A DNA stretch of 16,385 nucleotides from Halanaerobiaceae bacterium (GTDB lineage Bacteria > Bacillota > Halanaerobiia > Halanaerobiales > DTU029), in assembly GCA_012521855.1 (NCBI GenBank), contig JAAYLO010000278.1:1-16385 (forward strand), written 5' to 3'. Position 1 is the stretch's first letter. Each line of letters opens with the position of its first letter. Shown here piece after piece: positions 1 through 6,795 of the stretch. The notes beneath the pieces were generated by a model. It saw nothing but the letters and a program-made list of their open reading frames with translations. It ran no database searches and was not told the DNA's origin. A program made the translations under genes and the position numbers.

Positions 1-51
1 ATCCAGAGCAACTATCAGTTTTTCCCTGGGATCAAGGTTTTTTACTTCCAT
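1..51 (-). CDS. pyrF: Orotidine 5'-phosphate decarboxylase, first 17 codons (partial)
   Basis: Only the N-terminus lies in the window; the gene continues past position 1. The ATG at 51-49 follows a GGGAGG ribosome binding site at about 58-63. The visible residues end in REKLIVALD, which is the typical first beta strand of OMP decarboxylase (the KLIVALD segment contains the first active-site Asp region). The enzyme makes UMP from OMP, the last step of pyrimidine synthesis, in the cytoplasm. It starts 33 nt after the queT stop codon and is probably cotranscribed with it. With only 17 residues, another member of the same barrel superfamily cannot be excluded. Confidence 0.68.
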   Translation of the reverse strand, partial: MEVKNLDPREKLIVALD

Positions 52-84
52 AATAGTCCTCCCATTTAGATCATAATACATAAT

Positions 85-582
85 TTAAGAAAGCTGATCT
101 GAATTCCTTATCTTTATTTTTTCGAAAATATCATATCTCTCCAATAATCTCATTAATATAATACCCACAATATATACTGAAACAAATTGCCCGAAAGCTA
201 CATATAATACTGTGAGCCAGTAGGGACTTTTCACTGTATAGTGCAGAATCAGTGCAACCCCGAAAGCGTTAAAAAGGACTGGATATATTCCGGCCGTATA
301 AAGGTTCTTCGACTTTGCTGTAAATAATCCCGCAATAAGGGTCAAAAGAGAGCCGAAAATAATATCAATTATACCAGTACCGCCAAGATAATTTGCCAGC
401 ATACAACCCAGCCAGAGTGAAATGGCTGCGGGTGTACCCAGATAAAATGGCAAAAGTGTCAGGGCTTCACTGAGCCTTACCTGAATACTGCCATATGAAA
501 TTGGTGCCAGTATTACCGTTACGACAGTATATGTTGCTGCAATGATAGCCAGTTTGCTGATTTCTTTTATTGAATAATTCAT
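85..582 (-). CDS. queT: QueT-family queuosine-precursor transporter (ECF S component)
   Basis: This 165-residue protein is almost entirely hydrophobic, with five to six probable membrane helices. It carries sequence typical of the QueT (DUF988) family, such as the early ISYGSIQVRLSEALTLLPF segment and the GCMLANYLGG stretch. Family members are the substrate-binding S components of energy-coupling factor transporters, thought to import preQ1 or a related queuosine precursor through a shared EcfAAT module; no EcfA or EcfT gene is in the window. The assignment is strongly supported by a preQ1-I riboswitch immediately upstream (593-631) that contains the Shine-Dalgarno sequence, nine bases before the ATG at 582-580. 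Expression should fall when preQ1 is abundant. Family and riboswitch agree, so I am confident in the role; the exact substrate is inferred. Confidence 0.92.
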   Translation of the reverse strand: MNYSIKEISKLAIIAATYTVVTVILAPISYGSIQVRLSEALTLLPFYLGTPAAISLWLGCMLANYLGGTGIIDIIFGSLLTLIAGLFTAKSKNLYTAGIYPVLFNAFGVALILHYTVKSPYWLTVLYVAFGQFVSVYIVGIILMRLLERYDIFEKIKIRNSDQLS

Positions 583-592
583 AAATTATCAT

Positions 593-631
593 CTCCTTAG
601 TTTTGATAAGGCAGGATTTCGCGAACTGCCG
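593..631 (-). promoter_or_regulatory. preQ1-I riboswitch controlling queT translation
   Basis: Read on the minus strand, a GGCAG/CTGCC stem (630-626 with 614-610) closes an 11-base loop, TTCGCGAAATC. An A-rich tail follows, TTATCAAAACTAAGGAG. This matches the class I preQ1 aptamer: stem P1, a loop with a C just before the 3' arm of the stem as the ligand-pairing base, and a tail ending in AAAACTAAGG that folds back to form the pseudoknot. The AAGGAG of the tail is also the queT ribosome binding site, so ligand binding should block translation initiation. The element starts 5 nt after the rnhB stop codon and no terminator hairpin follows. Control is therefore predicted to be translational and limited to queT. 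Confidence 0.93.
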
Positions 632-635
632 TTTC

Positions 636-1577
636 TTAACTAGTTATAATTTTCCTGTATCTCTCAAGATACATTCTTCTCAACAACTCCAGCTTCTCCT
701 CCGAAAAACACCCGGTCTCTCCAATTAATTCACCCAGTTCCCTCAATTCTTTTCTGTTTTCTGCCTCCTCTATTCTTTGCCTGAATCGATCAAAAAGAGC
801 TTTATTGACTATTGAGAATGAATATCTATGTATCGGAGACGGGCCGTATTTCTTCAGGGCATTAATATGCTCAGCTGTACCATATCCTTTATTATTATCA
901 AAACCATATTCAGGGTATTTTTCATGATAATCATATATTATCCTGTCCCTGGTAACCTTTGCAATAATTGATGCAGCTGCAATTGAACTGACAAGGGCAT
1001 CTCCATCAACAACATGTTTTTGCCTTATCTGCAGTTCCGGTATATCTCTATTTCCATCAACCAGAACCAGATCCGGCTTTACTGACAGGTCATTAAGAGC
1101 CTTCTTCATGGCTCTGAATGTGGCCTGTAAGATATTCAGTTCATCTATTTCCTGATTATCGACAATTCCTATCCCTATTTCCAGGGCATTGTCCTGAATA
1201 ATTGAGTAAATCTCTTCCCGGTGTTTCTCACTTATCTTTTTGGAATCATCCAGACCATAGATGGGTTTATCAGGATCCAGGATAACAGCTGCTGCAACTA
1301 CCGGACCTGCCAGAGGCCCCCTGCCTGCCTCATCAATTCCTGCAATAAGCTTATATCCCTTCTGGTTTAAGGCCAGAGGCAGCTGATTCATCTTATTCCA
1401 TTTTTCAGCTAAAGCTTTTCTGCTTTCGAGAATCCTGCTGTATTTTTTAGCAATTTTTTGTACACCAGCCCGTCTGTCCTGTTTTAAAGATCCTAACAAT
1501 TCATAATCTATCTCTTCCACAGCTTTTGCTGCTAAAATATCCTCTATCTCCTTAATTGAGTATTGCTCCCAGAACAT
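636..1577 (-). CDS. rnhB: Ribonuclease HII, with extra N- and C-terminal segments
   Basis: The 313-residue protein has the RNase HII core from about residue 77. It includes GIDEAGRGPLAGPV (catalytic D82 and E83), LVDGN (D174), a later Asp near D193 in the VVDGD segment, and the SIIAKVTRDR motif. The enzyme nicks RNA-DNA hybrids at single ribonucleotides in the genome and removes RNA primers. A helical N-terminal domain of about 70 residues is usual in Bacillus-type RnhB. The final 50 or so charged residues (after FDRFRQRIEE) go beyond the usual end, and the total is longer than the typical 200-260. The ATG at 1577 overlaps the rbgA stop codon by one base (TAATG), implying translational coupling to a gene that is itself interrupted. 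The identification is secure. Confidence 0.96.
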   Translation of the reverse strand: MFWEQYSIKEIEDILAAKAVEEIDYELLGSLKQDRRAGVQKIAKKYSRILESRKALAEKWNKMNQLPLALNQKGYKLIAGIDEAGRGPLAGPVVAAAVILDPDKPIYGLDDSKKISEKHREEIYSIIQDNALEIGIGIVDNQEIDELNILQATFRAMKKALNDLSVKPDLVLVDGNRDIPELQIRQKHVVDGDALVSSIAAASIIAKVTRDRIIYDYHEKYPEYGFDNNKGYGTAEHINALKKYGPSPIHRYSFSIVNKALFDRFRQRIEEAENRKELRELGELIGETGCFSEEKLELLRRMYLERYRKIITS

Positions 1578-2425
1578 TATTTATCATCTCCCGGCTTTTC
1601 CAGGGATATACCTCCCAGTTTACCCTTTCTGAAATCATTTATCAGCCTGTTCGCAGTCCTCACACGGTCCACCTTGCCGCCACTCATCAGGCAGCCTGTC
1701 TTTTTCCCGATTAGTTCAAGCACATCATATGGCATCTCTTCCTCTATCTCGATTCCATATGTTTCAATGAGAGCATTTTTGTCTATTTCCAGTATATATT
1801 CAATCAGTTTATAGGCTGCATATTCTTCATCAAAGACCTCATCACGGATAGCACCTGTCAAGGCCAGCCGGTAACCAGTATCTTCATCATCAAACCTGGG
1901 CCAAAGGATACCCGGGGTATCAAGCAGTTGTATACCGCTGCTTATTTTTATCCACTGTCTCCCTCTTGTTACACCAGGTTTATTGCCTGTTCTGGTAATA
2001 CTGGAACCAGCCAGTACATTTATCAAAGCTGATTTGCCCACATTCGGTGTCCCGATAATCATAATCCGGATATCTCTTCTGTTCCTGCCCTTTTTAACAA
2101 TCCTTTCATTTATCTTGTTTCCCAGATCATTAATCAATGCCTGAAGGTCTTTTACACCCGTCCCTGTTAACGAGTTTATCTTTACTGCTTCATATTCCTT
2201 TTGATAAAATTCAACCCACCTGTCGGTTATTTTCTCATCAGCAAGATCAATCTTATTAAGAATAACAATCCTTTCTTTTTCACCGAGGATTTCATCAAGG
2301 TCAGGATTCCAGATGCTTTATGGTATTCTTGCATCCAGTACTTCTAAAACCAGATCAACCAGTTTAAGATCATTTTTCAGAATTTTCCTGGCCCGGGCCA
2401 TGTGTCCTGGATACCACTGGATCAT
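1577..2425 (-). pseudogene. rbgA: RbgA (YlqF) 50S-assembly GTPase interrupted by an in-frame TAA
   Basis: Starting at the ATG at 2425, with an AAAGGAG site upstream, the reading frame encodes a complete circularly permuted GTPase of the RbgA family in 282 codons. That equals the normal family length. It has the N-terminal IQWYPGHMARAR motif, DARIP, G4 (LNKIDLAD), G1 (GTPNVGKSALIN), a G2-like KPGVTRGRQW, G3 (DTPGILWPRF) and the C-terminal GCLMSGGKVD domain. Codon 36, directly after DARIP, is TAA at 2320-2318. The frame is otherwise intact, with no shift. After the stop there is no in-frame ATG or GTG, and the first possible start is a TTG at 2137, which would lose G4. In B. subtilis RbgA is essential for late 50S maturation. 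Either the gene is a very recent pseudogene or the stop is a sequence error. The SSRNP motif next to the stop is also altered, to SIWNP. Confidence 0.88.
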
Positions 2426-2462
2426 ATAAATACAACTCCTTTATCACTTAAGCTGATTATAG

Positions 2463-2490
2463 AAAAAGGGGACAGGTTTACCCCGCCCCT
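2463..2490 (-). terminator. Probable intrinsic terminator after rplS
   Basis: Ten bases past the rplS stop codon the minus strand reads AGGGGCGGGGTAAACC and then TGTCCCCTTTTT. The outer arm AGGGG pairs with CCCCT and an inner GG pairs with CC around a TAAA loop, with an imperfect internal bulge; five T residues follow. It would end the rpsP-rplS operon and separate it from rbgA. The internal mismatches make it weaker than a textbook terminator. Confidence 0.55.
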
Positions 2491-2500
2491 GAATCTCTTA

Positions 2501-2860
2501 CTATATCTCCCTGCTTTCTCTTTTTTCCTTAATTCTGGCGGCCTTACCCCTTCTTTGACGAAGGTAATAAAGCCTGGCTCTATTGACATCACCACGGCGG
2601 ATTATCTTGATCTCTGCCAGTTTTGGTGAATGTACAGGGAAAGTCCTTTCAACACCAACACCATGAGATATCTTTCTAACTGTGAAAGTTTCTCTGATCC
2701 CACTTCCCTGGCGTTTGATTACAACACCTTCGAAGGCCTGTAAACGTTCTTTACCGCCTTCGATGATTTTAACCATCAACCTGACAGTATCACCTGGCCT
2801 GAAGTCAGGGATATTATCTTTCATCTGGCTTTTTTCTATGTCCTTTATAATATCGTTCAT
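2501..2860 (-). CDS. rplS: 50S ribosomal protein L19
   Basis: The 119-residue basic protein matches bacterial L19 across its length. It has FRPGDTVRLMVKIIEGGKER near residues 20-40, the FEGVVIKRQGSGI strand, FTVRKISHGVGVERTFP, HSPKLAEIKIIRRG and the C-terminal RARLYYLRQRRGKAARIKEK. L19 sits at the 30S-50S interface of the ribosome. The start at 2860 follows a strong GGAAGGGGG site. It is the last gene of the rpsP operon, 47 nt after the SPOUT methyltransferase, and a probable terminator follows. The family norm is about 115 residues, so the protein is full length. Confidence 0.98.
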   Translation of the reverse strand: MNDIIKDIEKSQMKDNIPDFRPGDTVRLMVKIIEGGKERLQAFEGVVIKRQGSGIRETFTVRKISHGVGVERTFPVHSPKLAEIKIIRRGDVNRARLYYLRQRRGKAARIKEKRESREI

Positions 2861-2907
2861 TTATGTTAACCCCCTTCCATATACAGATTATTTATACTAT
2901 CAATAAC

Positions 2908-3498
2908 TTAGCACTTATCTTCCCACCATTCTGCAGAAAGCAGACGATCCAGAATAATTGATGCTGCACTCCGGACAGACAGGTGATTAAAATCTCCCCG
3001 GCCCCATACTGGTTCCAGAATATAATCACAACTTTTCACCATCTCTTCTGTCAACCCCCATCCAGTTCCGAAAATAATATAAAATGGACGGTCAGAAACA
3101 GAGATAATTTCCCTCATCTCAGAATAAGAAACTGAATTTGGAAAGATTTTAGCATCTGTAGCAACCAGTAACGGCTCTTTTCCTGTCAATTCTTTTATCA
3201 TCATTATTGAATCTTCAAGGGTATCAACAATCTCCAGTATTGTAAATGCTTCACTTCTGTTTGGGATATAAGCTGCCCCGTACTCACTGGTCCAGTATTT
3301 CTTCATTCTCTTGACTAAGGCCTGTTGTGCTTTTATCGGATTAATTACAAAATATTTATTAATATTATATGTTTTCCCCGCTCTTGCTATATCATGTAAG
3401 TCAAGATTGGTGATAGTAGTGGTAATAATATTACCTTCCTTATTTCTTATGGGGTAATGAATTAATCCTAAAAAAATCTCAGCATCCAGTCTACCCAT
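2908..3498 (-). CDS. SPOUT-type SAM-dependent RNA methyltransferase (TM1570-like)
   Basis: This protein resembles the TM1570 family (Methyltrn_RNA_4), knotted SPOUT methyltransferases often encoded next to trmD and sometimes fused to it. Visible features are the N-terminal IFLGLIHYPIRNKEGNIITT, TTITNLDLHDIARAGKTYNI, and a C-terminal knot region with PFYIIFGTGWGLTEE, YILEPVWGRGDFNHLSVRSA and an RSAASIILDRLL helix. These are the glycine loop and SVRSA helix expected for SAM binding. I chose the ATG at 3498-3496 (196 residues), which follows GGTGGGG. An in-frame TTG at 3513 would add five residues but lacks a good site. The start overlaps the trmD stop by 8 nt, so the two are probably translationally coupled. 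The RNA substrate of this family is not firmly established; I infer tRNA or rRNA from context only. Confidence 0.88.
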   Translation of the reverse strand: MGRLDAEIFLGLIHYPIRNKEGNIITTTITNLDLHDIARAGKTYNINKYFVINPIKAQQALVKRMKKYWTSEYGAAYIPNRSEAFTILEIVDTLEDSIMMIKELTGKEPLLVATDAKIFPNSVSYSEMREIISVSDRPFYIIFGTGWGLTEEMVKSCDYILEPVWGRGDFNHLSVRSAASIILDRLLSAEWWEDKC

Positions 3499-4240
3499 TT
3501 TCCCCACCTGCAATCTCTTTCTTTATTTCATCCAGTAGTGAGAGTTCTTCATGGTTCAGTATCTTTTTTTCAAGCAGGTCAGGTCTTCTAAGCAGAGTTT
3601 TTTTCAGTGATTCTTTCTTTCTCCACCTGTCAATAGCACCATGATTACCACTGAGCAGGATATCCGGAACTTTAAGCCCCATAAATTCCCTTGGGCGTGT
3701 ATATACCGGGTAATCCAGCAATCCATTATAGAAAGAATCCTCTAACTTTGATTGTTCATCACCCAGTACACCAGGCAGCATCCTGGTTATTGCATCAACC
3801 AGCACCATTGCAGGAATTTCACCACCGGTTAAAACATAATCACCAATAGAGATTTCATCTGTGATAATAGCCTCCCTGACCCTTTCGTCTATACCTTCAT
3901 AATGGCCGCAGAGAAGTATCAGTCCTTTTTCTTTACTCAGGCTTTTTACAAGATCCTGGTCCAGTTTTCTGCCCTGTGGACTAAGCATTATTACCGGGCA
4001 TTCTCCCCTTGATTCAGAGACACTTTTCCAGGCTCTATAGATTGGTTCAATTTTCAGGACCATTCCTGCCCCGCCTCCAAATGGGGTATCATCAGCAGTT
4101 TTATGCTTATCTTCAGTAAAATCCCTGATATTGATAAGGTTAATTTCAATAATGCCCTTCTCTCTGGCACGCTTTATTATACTCTCATTGAAAGGGCCTT
4201 GAAACATATCAGGAAATAAAGTTAGAATATCAAAGAACAT
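3491..4240 (-). CDS. trmD: tRNA (guanine-N1)-methyltransferase TrmD
   Basis: The 249-residue protein is a typical TrmD. It has an N-terminal FDILTLFPDMF, RDFTEDKHKTADDTPFGGGAGM (residues 39-60), LCGHYEGIDERV, the knot sequence GDYVLTGGEIPAMVLVDA (133-150) that binds SAM, and EDSFYNGLLDYPVYTRP. The Asp of the EDSF motif (D168) is in the position of the proposed general base. The C-terminal part, LSGNHGAIDRWR, is also standard. TrmD methylates G37 of tRNAs that read CNN codons and prevents +1 frameshifting. The ATG at 4240 follows a GGGGTG site and lies 14 nt after rimM. The length equals the family norm. Confidence 0.98.
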   Translation of the reverse strand: MFFDILTLFPDMFQGPFNESIIKRAREKGIIEINLINIRDFTEDKHKTADDTPFGGGAGMVLKIEPIYRAWKSVSESRGECPVIMLSPQGRKLDQDLVKSLSKEKGLILLCGHYEGIDERVREAIITDEISIGDYVLTGGEIPAMVLVDAITRMLPGVLGDEQSKLEDSFYNGLLDYPVYTRPREFMGLKVPDILLSGNHGAIDRWRKKESLKKTLLRRPDLLEKKILNHEELSLLDEIKKEIAGGENG

Positions 4241-4254
4241 TTTTACACCCCATT

Positions 4255-4767
4255 TTAAAGTTCCAGTAGTCCAGGAATTGGTTTGACTGTTATCCTCTTT
4301 TCTCTCTCATTAACTTCAGTGATAAGCTCAAGTGCAGCCGGAATCATGTATTCTTTTTCTTCACCATTAACAACAAGCACATCAACACCGCCAGTAATAA
4401 GGATATCAGAGACATTTCCCAGGAGTTTTCCTTCAACAGTCATTACTTCAAATCCAATTAATTGATTAATATAGTATTCATTCTCTTTTAAGGGCAATAT
4501 CTCTTCTTCAGGAATCCTTATCTCAAAATCCCTTATTTCTTCGGCACTATTAATATCATTAATATCAGTAAATTTTATGATAACAAAACCTTTATGAAAG
4601 CGTAAAGACTCAATCTCTTTTTCTATTTTTCTATTGGTCTTTACCAGAAAAACTTTATCCAGAATTTCAAATCTTTCAGGGAAATCAGTCAGGGGTAAAA
4701 CCCTTACTTCACCTTTGTTTCCCTGTGATTTTGTTATTTTCCCTATTGTTATCATTTTCTCTGACAT
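4255..4767 (-). CDS. rimM: 16S rRNA processing protein RimM
   Basis: The 170-residue protein has the two-domain RimM layout. The N-terminal beta barrel starts ITIGKITKSQGNKGEVRVLPLTD and contains FHKGFVIIKF. The C-terminal PRC-barrel domain starts around residue 90 with NEYYINQLIGFEV and carries GNVSDILITGGVDVLVV and EYMIPAALELI. RimM binds ribosomal protein S19 and helps the 30S head domain mature. The start at 4767 (MSEK) follows a CGGGG site; the second ATG four codons later is possible but less well placed. It sits 17 nt after khpA and before trmD, the usual rpsP-khpA-rimM-trmD order. Confidence 0.97.
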   Translation of the reverse strand: MSEKMITIGKITKSQGNKGEVRVLPLTDFPERFEILDKVFLVKTNRKIEKEIESLRFHKGFVIIKFTDINDINSAEEIRDFEIRIPEEEILPLKENEYYINQLIGFEVMTVEGKLLGNVSDILITGGVDVLVVNGEEKEYMIPAALELITEVNEREKRITVKPIPGLLEL

Positions 4768-4784
4768 AAAATATACCCCGAATT

Positions 4785-5018
4785 TTAATGTTCCTGAATA
4801 TCTACAATAACTTTTTTACCTTCTTTAGTAGCTGCTGCTTTAACAACAGTACGTATTGCCCTGGCAATCCTTCCCTGTTTTCCGATTATCTTGCCCATAT
4901 CTTCATCAGCAACAGAAAGTTCAAGGATTACAGATTTTTCTCCCTGTACTTCATTTACCCTTACCATATCAGTTTGATCAACAATTGACTTTGCAATCAT
5001 TTCAACTAATTCTTTCAT
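4785..5018 (-). CDS. khpA: KhpA-type KH-domain RNA-binding protein (YlqC)
   Basis: A 77-residue single KH domain protein. It starts MKELVEMIAKSIVDQTDMV and has the KH core DEDMGKIIGKQGRIARAIRT, in which the GKQG loop is the RNA-binding GxxG motif, and ends in KKVIVDIQEH. KhpA works with KhpB (Jag/EloR) as an RNA-binding pair that affects cell elongation in several Gram-positives; khpB is not in the window. The ATG at 5018 follows GGGGG. The gene is 14 nt after rpsP and belongs to the same operon. Length and position match the family exactly. Confidence 0.96.
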   Translation of the reverse strand: MKELVEMIAKSIVDQTDMVRVNEVQGEKSVILELSVADEDMGKIIGKQGRIARAIRTVVKAAATKEGKKVIVDIQEH

Positions 5019-5032
5019 CGGAGTATCCCCCT

Positions 5033-5296
5033 TTATTTCTGCTCATAAAATTTTGCCATAATACCTTCTTTTTTTAACAGGCTTTTGACGGTATCAGATG
5101 GTATAGCACCATCCTTTAACCATTTTAAGGCCTTTTCTTCATCAATTTTGACTGTTGCAGGCTCGGTTGTCGGGTTATAATACCCGAGCTCTTCTATAAA
5201 ACGCCCGTCTCGTGGTTCCGTTGAATCAGCTACTACCAGACGATAAAAGGCATTTCTCTTTCTGCCCATTCTCCTCATCCGTATTTTTAATGGCAT
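5033..5296 (-). CDS. rpsP: 30S ribosomal protein S16
   Basis: The 87-residue S16 protein starts MPLKIRMRRMGRKRNAFYRL. It continues with ADSTEPRDGRFIEELGYYNP and ends in the usual DTVKSLLKKEGIM segment. S16 is an early 30S assembly protein that binds the 5' domain of 16S rRNA. I chose the ATG at 5296-5294 because AGAAGGAGGTGA (5312-5301) is placed exactly before it; an upstream in-frame ATG would put that site inside the gene. It heads the rpsP-khpA-rimM-trmD operon and is preceded by its own promoter and the 30-bp dyad at 5352-5381, giving a leader of roughly 80 nt. Confidence 0.97.
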   Translation of the reverse strand: MPLKIRMRRMGRKRNAFYRLVVADSTEPRDGRFIEELGYYNPTTEPATVKIDEEKALKWLKDGAIPSDTVKSLLKKEGIMAKFYEQK

Positions 5297-5351
5297 AGCT
5301 TCACCTCCTTCTGGTAATAAAATCATCAAGATAAACTAGTTCACAAAAATT

Positions 5352-5381
5352 CATCTGTTAAGTATTTATACTTTACAGATG
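5352..5381. repeat. 30-bp near-palindrome over the rpsP start site (copy 1 of 2)
   Basis: On the minus strand the arms are CATCTGTAAAGTAT and ATACTTAACAGATG around a two-base AA centre. Seven base pairs, one A/A mismatch and six more pairs are self-complementary. It begins two bases after the predicted -10 and so covers the predicted transcription start. The same 30 bases occur without change at 7168-7197, in the same place relative to an almost identical promoter. It could be an operator for a dimeric repressor or a 5' mRNA stem-loop. Confidence 0.8.
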
Positions 5382-5383
5382 AT

Positions 5384-5412
5384 AGTTTACTATATATATT
5401 AAGTCCTGTCAA
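5384..5412 (-). promoter_or_regulatory. Promoter of the rpsP operon
   Basis: The minus strand has TTGACA (5412-5407), a 17-base spacer and TAAACT (5389-5384). The -35 is a perfect sigma-A match and the spacing is ideal; the -10 matches four of six. The ffh stop codon is only 25 bases further upstream. The same arrangement precedes ylxM. Confidence 0.75.
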
Positions 5413-5437
5413 GCCTTAGAAATATTTTTTATTTCTA

Positions 5438-6781
5438 TTAACTGAAGAAAGGAAACTTCCCTCTAAATTTACCCTTGCCCCTGGTCATATCTCCAAATTG
5501 TTTCATCATCTTTTTGGTCTGTTTAAATTGTTTCAAGAGCCGGTTTACTTCCTGTATGCTGGTACCGCTTCCGGCAGATATCCTCCTCCGGCGGCTGCCA
5601 TTAATTATCTCAGGATTCCTTCTCTCTTCCCTGGTCATGGAGCATATAATTGCTTCAATATGATCCAGCTGTTTTTCGTCAACCTGCAGTTTCTTAAGCT
5701 GGCTTGCTCCTGAAAGGCCGGGTATCATTCCCAGCACCTGATCAAGCGGCCCCATATTCCTGACCTGTTCCATTTGTTCAAGAAAATCATCCAGGGTATA
5801 CTCATTTTTCATCAATTTTTCTTCCAGTTCTTTTGCCTTCTTAAGGTTTATACTGGCCTCTGCCTTCTCAATGAGGCTTAAGACATCTCCCATCCCAAGG
5901 ATACGGGAAGCCATACGGTCTGGATGAAAGGGTTCAAGGGCATCCAGTTTTTCACCCATACCTACGTATTTTATAGGTTTTCCTGTAACAGCTTTTATGG
6001 AAAGAGCTGCACCGCCGCGGGCATCACCATCAAGTTTGGTAAGAATTATGCCGTCTATACCCAGGAGTTCATCAAATTTTTCTGCAACATTCACAGCATC
6101 CTGTCCAGTCATGGCATCCACTACCAGCAAAATCTCATCTGGCCGGATATTGTCCCTGATCTCTTTTAATTCATCCATCATTTTCTCATCTATGTGGAGT
6201 CTGCCCGCTGTATCGATAATTACCACATCATTGCCATTACTATCAGCATTCCTGAGGGCTGCCTTTACTATATTGACAGGGCTTTGCTGATCACCCATAG
6301 AGAAAACAGGCACACCCAGTCTTTCACCAAGGACCTGTAATTGTTTTATAGCTGCGGGCCGGTAAATATCCCCTGCAACCAGTAAAGGGTTTTTGCCCTG
6401 TTCCTTCAAAATCCCGGCCAGTTTTCCACAGTGAGTGGTCTTACCTGCACCCTGCAGTCCGACCATCATGATAATGGTAGGCGGTTTTGGTGCAAAAACA
6501 AGATTACTTCTCTGCCCGCCCATCAATTCTGTTAATTCCTCATTTACTATTTTTATAACCTGCTGGCCTGGTGTCAGGCTTTCCATCACTTCATGGCCAA
6601 CTGTCCTCTCCTGTATTCTTTTTACAAAATCCTTCACAACTTTATAATTGACATCGGCCTCCAGCAAAGCAAGTTTTACTTCCTTTAAAGCTTCCTTAAC
6701 ATCTTTTTCATTAAGTTTCCCTTTACCCCGCAGTTTCTTTAAAGTATTTTGTAACTTTTCAGCCAGACTCTCAAATGCCAT
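5438..6781 (-). CDS. ffh: Signal recognition particle protein Ffh (SRP54)
   Basis: The 447-residue protein is a full-length SRP54 GTPase. The N domain covers residues 1-95. The G domain has G1 GLQGAGKTTHCGK (108-120), AGDIYRPAAIKQL, DTAGRLHIDEKMM, TKLDGDARGGAALS and the closing GMGEKLDALEPFHPDRMASRILGMGD. The methionine-rich M domain starts near residue 300 and includes MTREERRNPEIINGSRRRRI, the 4.5S/SRP RNA-binding segment. Ffh with SRP RNA captures nascent membrane proteins and docks on FtsY, encoded at 10503-11525. The ATG at 6781 follows AGGGAGG and lies 14 nt after ylxM, its usual operon partner. No SRP RNA gene is visible in the window. Confidence 0.98.
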   Translation of the reverse strand: MAFESLAEKLQNTLKKLRGKGKLNEKDVKEALKEVKLALLEADVNYKVVKDFVKRIQERTVGHEVMESLTPGQQVIKIVNEELTELMGGQRSNLVFAPKPPTIIMMVGLQGAGKTTHCGKLAGILKEQGKNPLLVAGDIYRPAAIKQLQVLGERLGVPVFSMGDQQSPVNIVKAALRNADSNGNDVVIIDTAGRLHIDEKMMDELKEIRDNIRPDEILLVVDAMTGQDAVNVAEKFDELLGIDGIILTKLDGDARGGAALSIKAVTGKPIKYVGMGEKLDALEPFHPDRMASRILGMGDVLSLIEKAEASINLKKAKELEEKLMKNEYTLDDFLEQMEQVRNMGPLDQVLGMIPGLSGASQLKKLQVDEKQLDHIEAIICSMTREERRNPEIINGSRRRRISAGSGTSIQEVNRLLKQFKQTKKMMKQFGDMTRGKGKFRGKFPFFS

Positions 6782-6795
6782 CTGGTTTTTCCTCC

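Noticed and set aside
640..680. TTGAGA ... TATAAC as a promoter for queT at the end of rnhB
   Set aside because: The spacer is only 13 bases and the sequence is within the coding region.
1563..1814. Plus-strand open frames across the window, for example 1563-1814, 10708-10977 and 15392-15781
   Set aside because: All lie opposite well-supported minus-strand genes, have no family resemblance and are serine/phenylalanine-rich as expected from the antisense of charged coding sequence.
1577..2137. A separate 186-residue GTPase gene starting at the TTG at 2137
   Set aside because: The same frame upstream continues to encode RbgA sequence with a normal start and ribosome site at 2425. The short version would lack the NKxD motif and has no ribosome site.
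2456..2461. TATAAT between the rplS terminator and rbgA as an rbgA promoter
   Set aside because: The -10 is perfect, but the sequence 16-18 bases upstream lies in the G-rich terminator arm and does not resemble a -35. It could still be a weak or activated promoter, so I leave it unannotated.
5418..5436. AGAAATA / TATTTCT hairpin just after ffh as a terminator
   Set aside because: The stem has one G/C pair in seven and no T tract follows on the minus strand; it runs straight into the rpsP -35 region.
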